Source: Streptomyces sp. NRRL B-3428 (lineage in GTDB: Bacteria > Actinomycetota > Actinomycetes > Streptomycetales > Streptomycetaceae). Taken from it: a DNA stretch of 64,000 nucleotides. Of the stretch, positions 57,801 to 64,000 are shown piece after piece. Position 1 is the first letter of the stretch; the number at the start of each line of letters is the position of its first letter. The notes beneath the pieces are model-generated. The model searched no databases. It was not told the DNA's origin and was given only the letters and a program-made list of their open reading frames with translations. Position numbers and translations under genes: made by a program. The stretch is taken from the NCBI GenBank assembly GCA_000721375.1, contig JOGW01000003.1:310001-374000 (forward strand). Reading direction: 5' to 3'.

Positions 57801-59754
57801 CGAGCGGGACTCGGTCGAGCGGCTCGCGGACCAGTTCACGCTGCTCCTGAGCGAGGCGTCCACCGGGCCGCTCACGCGCCTCGACGAGGTGCACGTCCTG
57901 CCTGCGGCCGAGCGCGAGGACCTGCTGCGCTGGAGCGTCACACCGGCCCCCGCGTACACCCTGGACGCCCCGAGCCTGTTCGAGCGCCAGGCCGAGGCCA
58001 CTCCCGCGGCGGTCGCCCTGCGCACCGACACGGGCGAGGTCACGTACGCCGAACTGGACCGGCAGGCCGACGCGGTCGCGCACCGGCTGCGGCAACTCGG
58101 CGCGGACACCGACTCGGTGGTGGGTGTCCTGGTCGACCGCGGGCCCGACCTGATCGCCTCGCTGCTCGGCGTGTGGAAGGCGGGAGCGGCCTATCTGCCG
58201 ATCGAGCCCGGCACGCCGGCCGAGCGGATCAGGTACATGCTGTCCGATGCCGGGGCCGCGCTCCTCGTGTCCGACACCGGCCTCGACGGCTTCACCACCG
58301 TCTCGCCCCGGGTCACCGACACAGGAGCGGACCGTCCCGCGCGTTCCGACGACCCCGAGCGCCTCGCGTACGTCATCTACACCTCCGGATCCACCGGCCG
58401 CCCCAAGGGGGTGGAGATCACCCAGGCCGGACTCGTCGGTCATCTGCGCTGGGCCGTCGACGAGTTGGCGCTCGCGGCGCCCGGCGGCGCGGCGGTGTTC
58501 ACCTCCGTCGCCTTCGACCTCGGCGTCCCCAACCTGTGGGCGGGGCTGCTTGCGGGCCGGCCGACCACGCTGCTTCCGCAGGACCTGGACCTGACGGAGC
58601 TGGGCGACCGCCTGGTCGCCGCCGCCCCGCTGGCCTACCTCAAGCTCACGCCCGGCCACCTGGAGATCCTCTCCGCACTGCCGGACGAGCGGATCGCCGG
58701 GCTCGCGGCCAGGATCGTGGTCGCGGGCGAGGCCCTGCCGGTCGCGCTCGCCGACCGCTGGGCGACGCTGCTCGGCCCCGGCCGGCTGATCAACGAGTAC
58801 GGGCCGACCGAGGCCTCCGTCGGCACCTGCATCCACCCCCTCACGGCCCCGGTCGTCGAGGAGACCGTGCCGATCGGGCGCCCGCTGCCCGGCGTACGGA
58901 TGCATGTGCTCGACGCGTGGCTGCGGCCGGTTCCGGTCGGCGCGGTCGGTGAACTGTGCGTCGGCGGCGCGGGAGTCGGGCGCGGCTACACCGGCAGGCC
59001 CGCGATGACGGCGGAGAAGTTCGTGCCCGACCCGTACGGGAAACCGGGCGAGCGGCTCTACCGGACCGGCGACCTCGCCCGGGTGCTCGACGGCGGCGCC
59101 GTGGAGTTCCTCGGCCGCGCGGACACCCAGGTCAAGATCCGCGGTTACCGCATCGAACTCGCCGAGATCGCCGCGGTGGTCACCGGCCATCCGCAGGTCA
59201 GGCAGGCCGTGGCCACCGCGGACAACGGGCAGATCGGCGTCTGTTACGTACCGGAAGGAGCCGAGCCCGACGCGCGGTCGCTGCTCGCGCTGTGCGCCGA
59301 GCGGCTGCCCGAGTACATGCTGCCGGTCTCGTTCACGGCGCTGACCGCGATACCGCTGAACGCCAACGGCAAGGTCGACCGGGCCGCGCTGCCCGGGCCG
59401 ACGGCGCAGACACAGGAGTCGGTCGCGCCGGACGGCGTCGTCGAGGAACGGGTCGCGGAGATCTTCACCGAGCTGCTCTCGGTCCCCGTGGGCGCCGACA
59501 CCGGCTTCTTCCGGGCCGGCGGCAACTCGATCCTCGCGATCCGCCTGGTCGCCGCTCTGCAGGACGCCTTCGACATCGACCTGCCGATCCGCGCCGTATT
59601 CGAAGGACCGACCGTGGCCGAACTCGCGGCCCTGATCGAGGGACTGGTCCGCGCCGAGCTCGACGAGCTCTCGGAGGCGGAACTCGACGCGTATGGAATG
59701 GAGGAGGACGGCAGTGGACTTCGCCCTTACGAGCGAGCAACAGCAGCGTCATGA
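54802..59754 (+). CDS. NRPS-D: A-T-C-A-T
   Basis: 1650 aa. It begins with an A domain (~10-500, code D-A-W-Q-C-A-T-I-D-K, whose first four residues equal the Gln code DAWQFGLIDK), then T (Ser542, LGGTSL), C (~585-1020, LPLSFGQRRLWV and HHIICDG at 730-736), a second A (~1045-1530, code D-L-P-K-V-A-E-V-G-K, similar to NRPS-B module 1 and to Asn-type codes) and T (Ser1576, GGNSI). There is no TE. Starting with A, it should accept the C-terminal C domain of NRPS-C. A Gln-like pocket could also fit ureidoalanine, a Gln analogue. GGAG precedes the ATG; the end overlaps the dehydrogenase gene by 41 bp. Confidence 0.94.
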   Translation: MTAPTLIPELVARQVALTPDRPAVAAAGSQLTYAELDAGADALARRLITLGATPDQPVGVLLPRGTDLVVALLAAWRAGTAYLPLDPGHPQARIASLVEQTGIGLVVTDSAGHDLVTAAGAKPVRTDDPVAAGSYDPGPAGSYEPVAADPRGTAYVLHTSGSTGRPKGVAVDHAGIANRIAWAVEELGLTAADRVLQKTPVTFDAAGWEVFAPLTVGGTVVLAPAGAEREPAALLKAVADEGVSVLQVVPSVLRELLEVDGWERCGALRALCCAGEPLHAEPVQKALALAPGEVTVWNTYGPTECSIDITAHRFDPAQSTGPVPIGRPISGMRVLVLDANGELAEEGELFAGGPGVARGYLGRADLTAERFVPDPYGPAGERLYRTGDRVRVRADGSLDYLGRIDRQVKINGVRMEPGEIEYALESHPAIEGAAVVAVETPAGGPALAAYVRAREVPDGLREFLAARLPATHVPSVLVAVERFPTTSNGKLDYAALPAPAFAGRPVHVSSGSEETVAEVWRKLFKTEEIASDADFYQLGGTSLQFTRLVNRLRKATGRDLALADLLNATTIADQARLLDGSSDPAADEEAEDGPKPLPRTGPLPLSFGQRRLWVVDRMHPRSREWVSALFLPVPQGTGPEQIGAALDRLVARHEALRTAFVVQDGEPMQLIQAQGSLELTTVDVAGHKLPAVLDRELDRGFDLAGGPLARALLARDPAPGGRQVLMLSVHHIICDGWSSSVLEREFAEILDAIRSGRSPRLPPLPVQYADFASWQRERITPEAMEQELAHWRETLSGAAALELRADHPRPRVRDAKGAMVPIELSPQVTEALTEIGRRSGATPFMTLLTGFATLLARQTGQWDVVLGTPVAGRERPETEGVVGFFLNSLVLRLALDGGMSFTSAVEQVRDVCRDAFAHQDLPFEQLVADLAPERDSSRTPLYQVAFDLHDEELTGSASDSADFATLIEVSRIAKTDLTLYLRRRPDGGMSGGLEYATALFERDSVERLADQFTLLLSEASTGPLTRLDEVHVLPAAEREDLLRWSVTPAPAYTLDAPSLFERQAEATPAAVALRTDTGEVTYAELDRQADAVAHRLRQLGADTDSVVGVLVDRGPDLIASLLGVWKAGAAYLPIEPGTPAERIRYMLSDAGAALLVSDTGLDGFTTVSPRVTDTGADRPARSDDPERLAYVIYTSGSTGRPKGVEITQAGLVGHLRWAVDELALAAPGGAAVFTSVAFDLGVPNLWAGLLAGRPTTLLPQDLDLTELGDRLVAAAPLAYLKLTPGHLEILSALPDERIAGLAARIVVAGEALPVALADRWATLLGPGRLINEYGPTEASVGTCIHPLTAPVVEETVPIGRPLPGVRMHVLDAWLRPVPVGAVGELCVGGAGVGRGYTGRPAMTAEKFVPDPYGKPGERLYRTGDLARVLDGGAVEFLGRADTQVKIRGYRIELAEIAAVVTGHPQVRQAVATADNGQIGVCYVPEGAEPDARSLLALCAERLPEYMLPVSFTALTAIPLNANGKVDRAALPGPTAQTQESVAPDGVVEERVAEIFTELLSVPVGADTGFFRAGGNSILAIRLVAALQDAFDIDLPIRAVFEGPTVAELAALIEGLVRAELDELSEAELDAYGMEEDGSGLRPYERATAAS

Positions 59755-60856
59755 CCGCCTGTTGACCGCGATCAAAGAACGGCTGCCGGGACGCCGGCGC
59801 ACGGACCCGGGAGACCACTTCGACCGGGACGACTGGGGCCGGACCGCGGACCTGGGGCTCACCGGCCTGTGTCTGCCGCAGGAGTACGGCGGCGGCGGGC
59901 TCGGCGCGCTCGACACGGCGCTGTGCCTGGAGGCGTTCGGCCAGGGCTGCCTCGACACGGGGCTCGCCTTCGGCGTCGCGGCCCATCTGCTCGCCTGCGC
60001 CGTACCGATCCGCGACTTCGCCGGTGAGGAGGTGCGCGGGCAGCTGCTCAAGGGCATGGCCGACGGTTCGCTGATCGCGTCCAACGCGATCACCGAGGAC
60101 GCGGCGGGCTCGGACTCGGCGCGTCTGGGGATGACCGCGCGCCGCGACGGCGACGTCTATGTGATCGACGGTGTGAAGTCGTTCGCGAGCAACGCCCCGC
60201 TGTCCGACGTGATCGTGACCTATGCGATCACCCAGCCCGAGGCCGGTTTCCTCGGCACCAGCGGATTCGCGGTCCCCCGCGATCTGCCGGGGCTGAGTGT
60301 CAGCGGTCCGATGGAGAAGATGGGCCTGCACGGCTGCCCGGCCGGCCGGATCACCTTCGACGGGGTACGGGTGCCCGCCCGCTATCTGCTCGGCAGCGAG
60401 GGCCAGGGCCGGATGATCTTCCAGCATTCGATGGGCTGGGAGCGGGCCTGCCTGTTCGCCATCTACCTCGGGGTGATGACGTATCAGCTCGAGCGGTGCG
60501 TCGCCCACGTGCGCTCCCGCCGTCAGTTCGGACGCAGGCTGGCCGACTTCCAGGCCGTGTCGCACAAGATCTCGGTGATGTCCGAGCGGCTCGAAGGGGC
60601 CCGGCTGCTGCTCTACCGCGCCTGCTGGCTGACCGACCAGGGCAGCACGGACGCCGGTGCCGTGTCGCTCGCGAAGGTCGCCGTGTCCGAGGCCGCCGTC
60701 GCCAACTCCAGGGACGCGGTGCAGGTCTTCGGCGGCATCGGCTATCTCGCCTCGACCGGTATCGAGCAGCAGCTGCGCGACGCCGTGCCGAGCACGCTCT
60801 TCTCCGGCACGACCGAGATCCACCGCAACGTCATAGCCAGGGAGCGAGGACTGTGA
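59714..60856 (+). CDS. Prolyl-carrier-protein dehydrogenase (acyl-CoA dehydrogenase family, PltE/RedW-like)
   Basis: 380 aa flavin enzyme. It starts VDFALTSEQQQRH. The C-terminal FSGTTEIHRN lacks the Glu used as base by short-chain dehydrogenases, but Glu243 in SMGWERACLF sits where isovaleryl-CoA dehydrogenase has its base, as in the prolyl dehydrogenases of pyrrole pathways. It oxidises prolyl-S-carrier protein to pyrrolyl-2-carboxyl-S-carrier protein. The GTG at 59714 follows GGAGGAGG with 6-nt spacing; the ATG at 59693 precedes that site and is rejected. It is followed by the proline ligase, carrier and halogenase genes. Confidence 0.93.
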   Translation: MDFALTSEQQQRHDRLLTAIKERLPGRRRTDPGDHFDRDDWGRTADLGLTGLCLPQEYGGGGLGALDTALCLEAFGQGCLDTGLAFGVAAHLLACAVPIRDFAGEEVRGQLLKGMADGSLIASNAITEDAAGSDSARLGMTARRDGDVYVIDGVKSFASNAPLSDVIVTYAITQPEAGFLGTSGFAVPRDLPGLSVSGPMEKMGLHGCPAGRITFDGVRVPARYLLGSEGQGRMIFQHSMGWERACLFAIYLGVMTYQLERCVAHVRSRRQFGRRLADFQAVSHKISVMSERLEGARLLLYRACWLTDQGSTDAGAVSLAKVAVSEAAVANSRDAVQVFGGIGYLASTGIEQQLRDAVPSTLFSGTTEIHRNVIARERGL

Positions 60857-62346
60857 ACCTGCATGAGCTGGTCATCGACTCCGCGCGGCGCCATCCCGGC
60901 CGTACGGCCGTCGCCGCCGCGGGACGGGAGCTGACCTATCGCGAACTCGACCGCAGGGCCGATGAGTTCGCCCGGCTGCTCGCCGCGGCGGGCGTCGGGC
61001 GCGGCGACCGGGTGGTCCTGTGGAGCGACAAGTCGCCCGAGGTCGTGGTGGCGATGCAGGCGGCACTGCGCCTGGGCGCCGTCTACGTGCCGCAGGACGC
61101 AACGGCGCCGGTCGGCCGGGTCGTCACCGTGGCGCACGACTGCGACGCACGGGTGGTGTGCGCCACCGGGGACCGTCTGACGGAGGTCACCGCGACGCTC
61201 GGCGCCACCGTCGTACTCGATCTGGAGCAGGCCGCCGCGCCCACCGGCGCGGCGGCGGCCCCCGCCGCGAACGCGGAGGTGAAGCCGGACGATCCCGCCT
61301 TCATCCTCTACACCTCGGGCTCCACCGGGACACCGAAGGGCGTGAGCATCAGCCACCGCAACGCCCGCGCCTTCGTGGACTGGTCGGTCGCACTGCTCGG
61401 CGCCGGACCCGAGGACCGCTTCGCCAACCATGCGCCGCTGGTCTTCGACCTCTCGGTCCTCGACCTGTACGCGGCGTTCTCGGTCGGCGCCTCGGTCCGC
61501 CTGGTCCCCTCGGCGCTGGCCTATGCACCGGGCGAGCTGGTCGAGTTCCTGCACCAGGAGCAGATCACCGTCTGGTACTCGGTGCCCTCGGCGCTGATCC
61601 TGATGATCCGCGGCGGCGGTCTGGTGGACCGGCCCGCCCCCGCGGCCCTGCGGGCGGTGCTCTTCGCCGGCGAGCCGTTCCCGATCGCCCATGTCCGCCG
61701 GCTCGCGGCGTGGACGGACGCCCGGCTGCTCAACCTGTACGGGCCGACCGAGACGAACGTGTGCACCTGGCACGAGGTCGTCCCCGCCGACCTGGAACGC
61801 GAACGGCCGGTGCCGATCGGCAAGGCCGCAAGCGGTGACGAGGTGTGGGCGAGGACCGATGCCGGCACCGTCGCCGCACCGGGCGAGCAGGGCGAACTCC
61901 TCGTCAGCGGACCGACGGTGATGCTCGGCTACTGGGGCCAGGGCCCGAGCGCCGAGGAGTACGCCACCGGCGACATCGTCACCGTGCTGCCCGACGGCGG
62001 CTTCGACTACGTCGGGCGGCGTGACCACGCCGTGAAGGTCCGGGGCCACCGGATCGAGCTCGGCGAGATCGAGATCACCTGCAACGCCCACGACGAGGTC
62101 GAGACCGCGGCCGTCGTCGTGGCCGGCGACGGCATGGACGCCCGCCTCGTCGCCTTCGTGGTCCCCGTGGCCGGCGCCCGGCCCGGCGCCCTGGCGCTGC
62201 GCCGCCATCTGGCGCAGCGGCTGCCGAGCTACATGATCGTCGACCACGTCCATCTGCTTTCCGACCTGCCGAGAACACGCAACGGCAAGATCGACCGACC
62301 GGAACTGGTCCGGCGGCATCTCACCCTTTCGAAAGGACGCTCATGA
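60853..62346 (+). CDS. L-proline-AMP ligase (PltF/RedM-like), pyrrole starter loading
   Basis: 497 aa free-standing adenylation enzyme with LYTSGSTGTPKG, YGPTETN, TGD, KVRGHRIELGEIE and NGKID. Specificity residues read D-L-L-Y-L-A-L-V-C-K, the code known for the proline-activating ligases of pyoluteorin, prodigiosin and coumermycin pathways. It loads proline on the separate carrier protein that follows. GTG overlaps the dehydrogenase stop (GTGA), and its own stop overlaps the carrier ATG (ATGA). Confidence 0.95.
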   Translation: MNLHELVIDSARRHPGRTAVAAAGRELTYRELDRRADEFARLLAAAGVGRGDRVVLWSDKSPEVVVAMQAALRLGAVYVPQDATAPVGRVVTVAHDCDARVVCATGDRLTEVTATLGATVVLDLEQAAAPTGAAAAPAANAEVKPDDPAFILYTSGSTGTPKGVSISHRNARAFVDWSVALLGAGPEDRFANHAPLVFDLSVLDLYAAFSVGASVRLVPSALAYAPGELVEFLHQEQITVWYSVPSALILMIRGGGLVDRPAPAALRAVLFAGEPFPIAHVRRLAAWTDARLLNLYGPTETNVCTWHEVVPADLERERPVPIGKAASGDEVWARTDAGTVAAPGEQGELLVSGPTVMLGYWGQGPSAEEYATGDIVTVLPDGGFDYVGRRDHAVKVRGHRIELGEIEITCNAHDEVETAAVVVAGDGMDARLVAFVVPVAGARPGALALRRHLAQRLPSYMIVDHVHLLSDLPRTRNGKIDRPELVRRHLTLSKGRS

Positions 62347-62624
62347 ACACCGACGCCGTGACCACCGACGCCGTGACCACCCGCTTGCTCGACTTCATCA
62401 GGGTCGAGTTCCTCTGGTCCGACGAGGGCCGTGAGATCGATGCGGACACCCCGCTGCTGGAGTGGGGGATCATCGACTCCCTCCGTATCGCCCTGCTGCA
62501 GTCCTTCATCCTCAACGAGTGGGACGTCCCCGTGCCCGCCGCCCGGATCGACGCGAAGAACTTCAAGAACGCGGCCTCCATCGCCGCCATGATCTGCGAG
62601 CTGGACAAGGAGACCGTGCGATGA
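62343..62624 (+). CDS. Free-standing peptidyl carrier protein for prolyl/pyrrolyl unit
   Basis: 93 aa. The 4'-phosphopantetheine Ser lies in LLEWGIIDSLRIALL, which replaces the usual GGDS by IIDS as in PltL-type carriers. Helices flank it on both sides. It should carry proline from the ligase through oxidation and halogenation to the NRPS. No phosphopantetheinyl transferase gene is in the window. It overlaps both neighbours by 4 bp. Confidence 0.93.
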   Translation: MNTDAVTTDAVTTRLLDFIRVEFLWSDEGREIDADTPLLEWGIIDSLRIALLQSFILNEWDVPVPAARIDAKNFKNAASIAAMICELDKETVR

Positions 62625-63949
62625 GCGCCACCGACTTCGACATTGCCGTGATCGGCGGCGGCCCCGCCGGATCGACTGCCGCCTCGTACCTGGCCCGCGC
62701 GGGTCTCTCCGTCATCGTCTTCGAGAGCGAGACCTTCCCGCGGCCGCATGTGGGCGAGTCCCTGGTGCCGGCCACCACGCCCGTGCTCCTGGAGATAGAC
62801 GCCCTCGACAAGATCGACCAGGCTGACTTCCCGCGCAAGTACGGGGCTTCGTGGACCTCGGCCGAATCGCGTGACATCCCGCGCCTGGGCTTCAGCGGGC
62901 TGCAGCACGACTGGACCGCGGACATCCAGTTCGTGGAGCGCGACCAAAAGGGCGTGGACCGCGACTACACGTACCACGTGGACCGTTCGCTGTTCGACTC
63001 GATCCTGCTGCGGCACTCCGAGGAGCAGGGAGCGACCGTCATCAACGGTGCCCGGGTCCTCGGCGTGGACTTCGGCGACCCGGAGGTCACCGTCCGCACC
63101 CGGATCGCCGGCAAGGAGGTCGACTACACGGTCGGGATGGTCGTGGACGCCTCCGGCCGGCAGACGATGCTCGGCCGTCAGCTCAAGACCAAGGTGTCCG
63201 ACCCGGTCTTCGACCAGTACGCCGTGCACACCTGGTTCGAGGGCCTCGACCGTGAGGCCCTGTCCACGTCCACCGCCCAGGCCGACCACATCTACGTGCA
63301 CTTCCTGCCGATCAAGGACTCCTGGGTCTGGCAGATCCCGATCACCGACAAAATCACCAGTGTCGGTGTGGTCACCCAGAAGAAGCGCTTCAAGGAGGGC
63401 AGCGGCGATCTCGACGAATTCTTCTGGGAGTTCGTGGGCAGCCGCCCCGAGCTGTACGACGCCCTGAAGGGCTGCCGGCAGGTGAACCCGCTGAAGGCTG
63501 AGGGCGACTACAGCTACTCGATGAAGGAGATCACCGGCGACCGCTACGTCCTGATCGGCGACGCGGCCCGGTTCGTGGACCCGATCTTCTCCAGCGGTGT
63601 CAGCGTGGCGCTCAACAGCGCCCGTATCGCCTCGCAGGACATCATCGCGGCGCACGCGGCCGGCGACTACGGCAAGGACCGGTTCCAGGGGTACGAGAAG
63701 AAGCTCCGCCGCGCGGTGAAGTACTGGTACGAGTTCATCTCCATCTACTACCGCCTGAACGTGCTGTTCACCGCCTTCGTCCAGGACCCCCGCTACCGCA
63801 AGGACGTCCTGAAGATGCTGCAGGGCGACGTGTACGACGACGAGGAGCCGAAGGCGCTCGTCGCGATGCGCGAGGCGGTCGCCGCGGTCGAGGCCAACCC
63901 GGACCATCTCTGGCATCCCTACCTCGGCACCCTCAAGGCGAGCGGCTGA
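62621..63949 (+). CDS. FAD-dependent halogenase of the PltA type (pyrrole chlorination)
   Basis: 442 aa. It has the FAD-binding GGGPAGS (12-18), catalytic Lys73 in FPRKYGASW at the position known for PltA, the flavin-halogenase motif WVWQIP (235-240) and GDAARFVDPIFSSGVSVA. Halogenases of this group chlorinate pyrrolyl-S-carrier protein using FADH2 from a separate reductase (none seen here). The number and position of chlorines cannot be read from sequence; PltA dichlorinates at C4 and C5. It is the last gene in the window and overlaps the carrier gene by ATGA. Confidence 0.95.
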   Translation: MSATDFDIAVIGGGPAGSTAASYLARAGLSVIVFESETFPRPHVGESLVPATTPVLLEIDALDKIDQADFPRKYGASWTSAESRDIPRLGFSGLQHDWTADIQFVERDQKGVDRDYTYHVDRSLFDSILLRHSEEQGATVINGARVLGVDFGDPEVTVRTRIAGKEVDYTVGMVVDASGRQTMLGRQLKTKVSDPVFDQYAVHTWFEGLDREALSTSTAQADHIYVHFLPIKDSWVWQIPITDKITSVGVVTQKKRFKEGSGDLDEFFWEFVGSRPELYDALKGCRQVNPLKAEGDYSYSMKEITGDRYVLIGDAARFVDPIFSSGVSVALNSARIASQDIIAAHAAGDYGKDRFQGYEKKLRRAVKYWYEFISIYYRLNVLFTAFVQDPRYRKDVLKMLQGDVYDDEEPKALVAMREAVAAVEANPDHLWHPYLGTLKASG

Positions 63950-64000
63950 CCGCTCCGTACGGCCACGACCTTCCCCACCCGAACGCGGGGCCAGGGCCCG
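63950..64000. other. Right-edge non-coding stub
   Basis: 51 bp after the halogenase stop with no start codon or clear hairpin. The cluster probably continues beyond the window. Confidence 0.6.

Noticed and set aside
59693..59713. ATG start for the prolyl dehydrogenase
   Set aside because: It lies upstream of the GGAGGAGG ribosome site. GTG at 59714 gives the family-typical start (DFALT) and correct spacing.

Overview
The window reads as chromosome from a Streptomyces-like actinomycete. G+C is very high and the third-position bias is strong, GTG and TTG starts are common, genes overlap by ATGA/GTGA, and there is a SARP regulator carrying a TTA (bldA-type) codon. No tRNA, rRNA, CRISPR array or intact insertion sequence was seen. 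All statements rest on reading the sequence; no database search was run.

Region 1 (1-6935) holds a two-component system (response regulator cut by the left edge, plus histidine kinase) and a compact locus that looks like an uncharacterised cysteine-rich peptide (RiPP/bacteriocin-like) system. The locus has a 59-residue precursor with 8 Cys, two TlpA-like thioredoxins (one CPSC, one CGPT), a MauE-like membrane redox protein, an ABC exporter, an S26-type peptidase and a divergent SARP. A strong hairpin directly follows the precursor gene. Region 2 (6988-12890) is ordinary accessory chromosome: a DeoR/LacI hybrid regulator, an exported PHP-type protein, a GNAT, a DHA2 drug exporter and a DedA protein.

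Region 3 (about 13 kb to beyond the right edge) is a large NRPS gene cluster. Four NRPS proteins are present: NRPS-A (C-A-T-TE), NRPS-B (C-A-T-C-A-T-C-A-T), NRPS-C (C-A-T-E-C) and NRPS-D (A-T-C-A-T), seven A domains in all. Precursor genes supply 2,3-diaminopropionate (SbnA/SbnB-like), a probable ureido derivative (variant carbamoyltransferase), anthranilate/Trp intermediates (TrpE, TrpG, TrpC), and a chlorinated pyrrole-2-carboxyl starter (proline-AMP ligase with code DLLYLALVCK, carrier protein, prolyl dehydrogenase, flavin halogenase). Also present are three non-haem Fe/2OG dioxygenases, a KAS III/SDR/MDR trio, an MbtH protein, a type II thioesterase, a YbaK-like deacylase, an exported asparaginase homologue with a replaced catalytic residue, an MFS exporter, an ABC exporter and a cation/proton antiporter. 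The simplest reading is a chloropyrrole-capped peptide of about seven residues ending in Thr, containing Asx-like, diaminopropionate-like and Gln/ureidoalanine-like residues. The order and product are inferred, and I do not recognise a known compound.

Most striking is a repeated non-coding motif: two AT-rich half-sites (TATAGG or ATATGG type) with an 11-bp period, upstream of essentially every transcription unit from 13.8 kb to 46.8 kb and not seen in regions 1-2. It looks like a cluster-specific operator/promoter, ties the operons into one regulon, and puts the left cluster border at the EboA-like gene. No dedicated regulator for it is visible, and the last + strand operon runs to 63949, so the cluster probably continues to the right.
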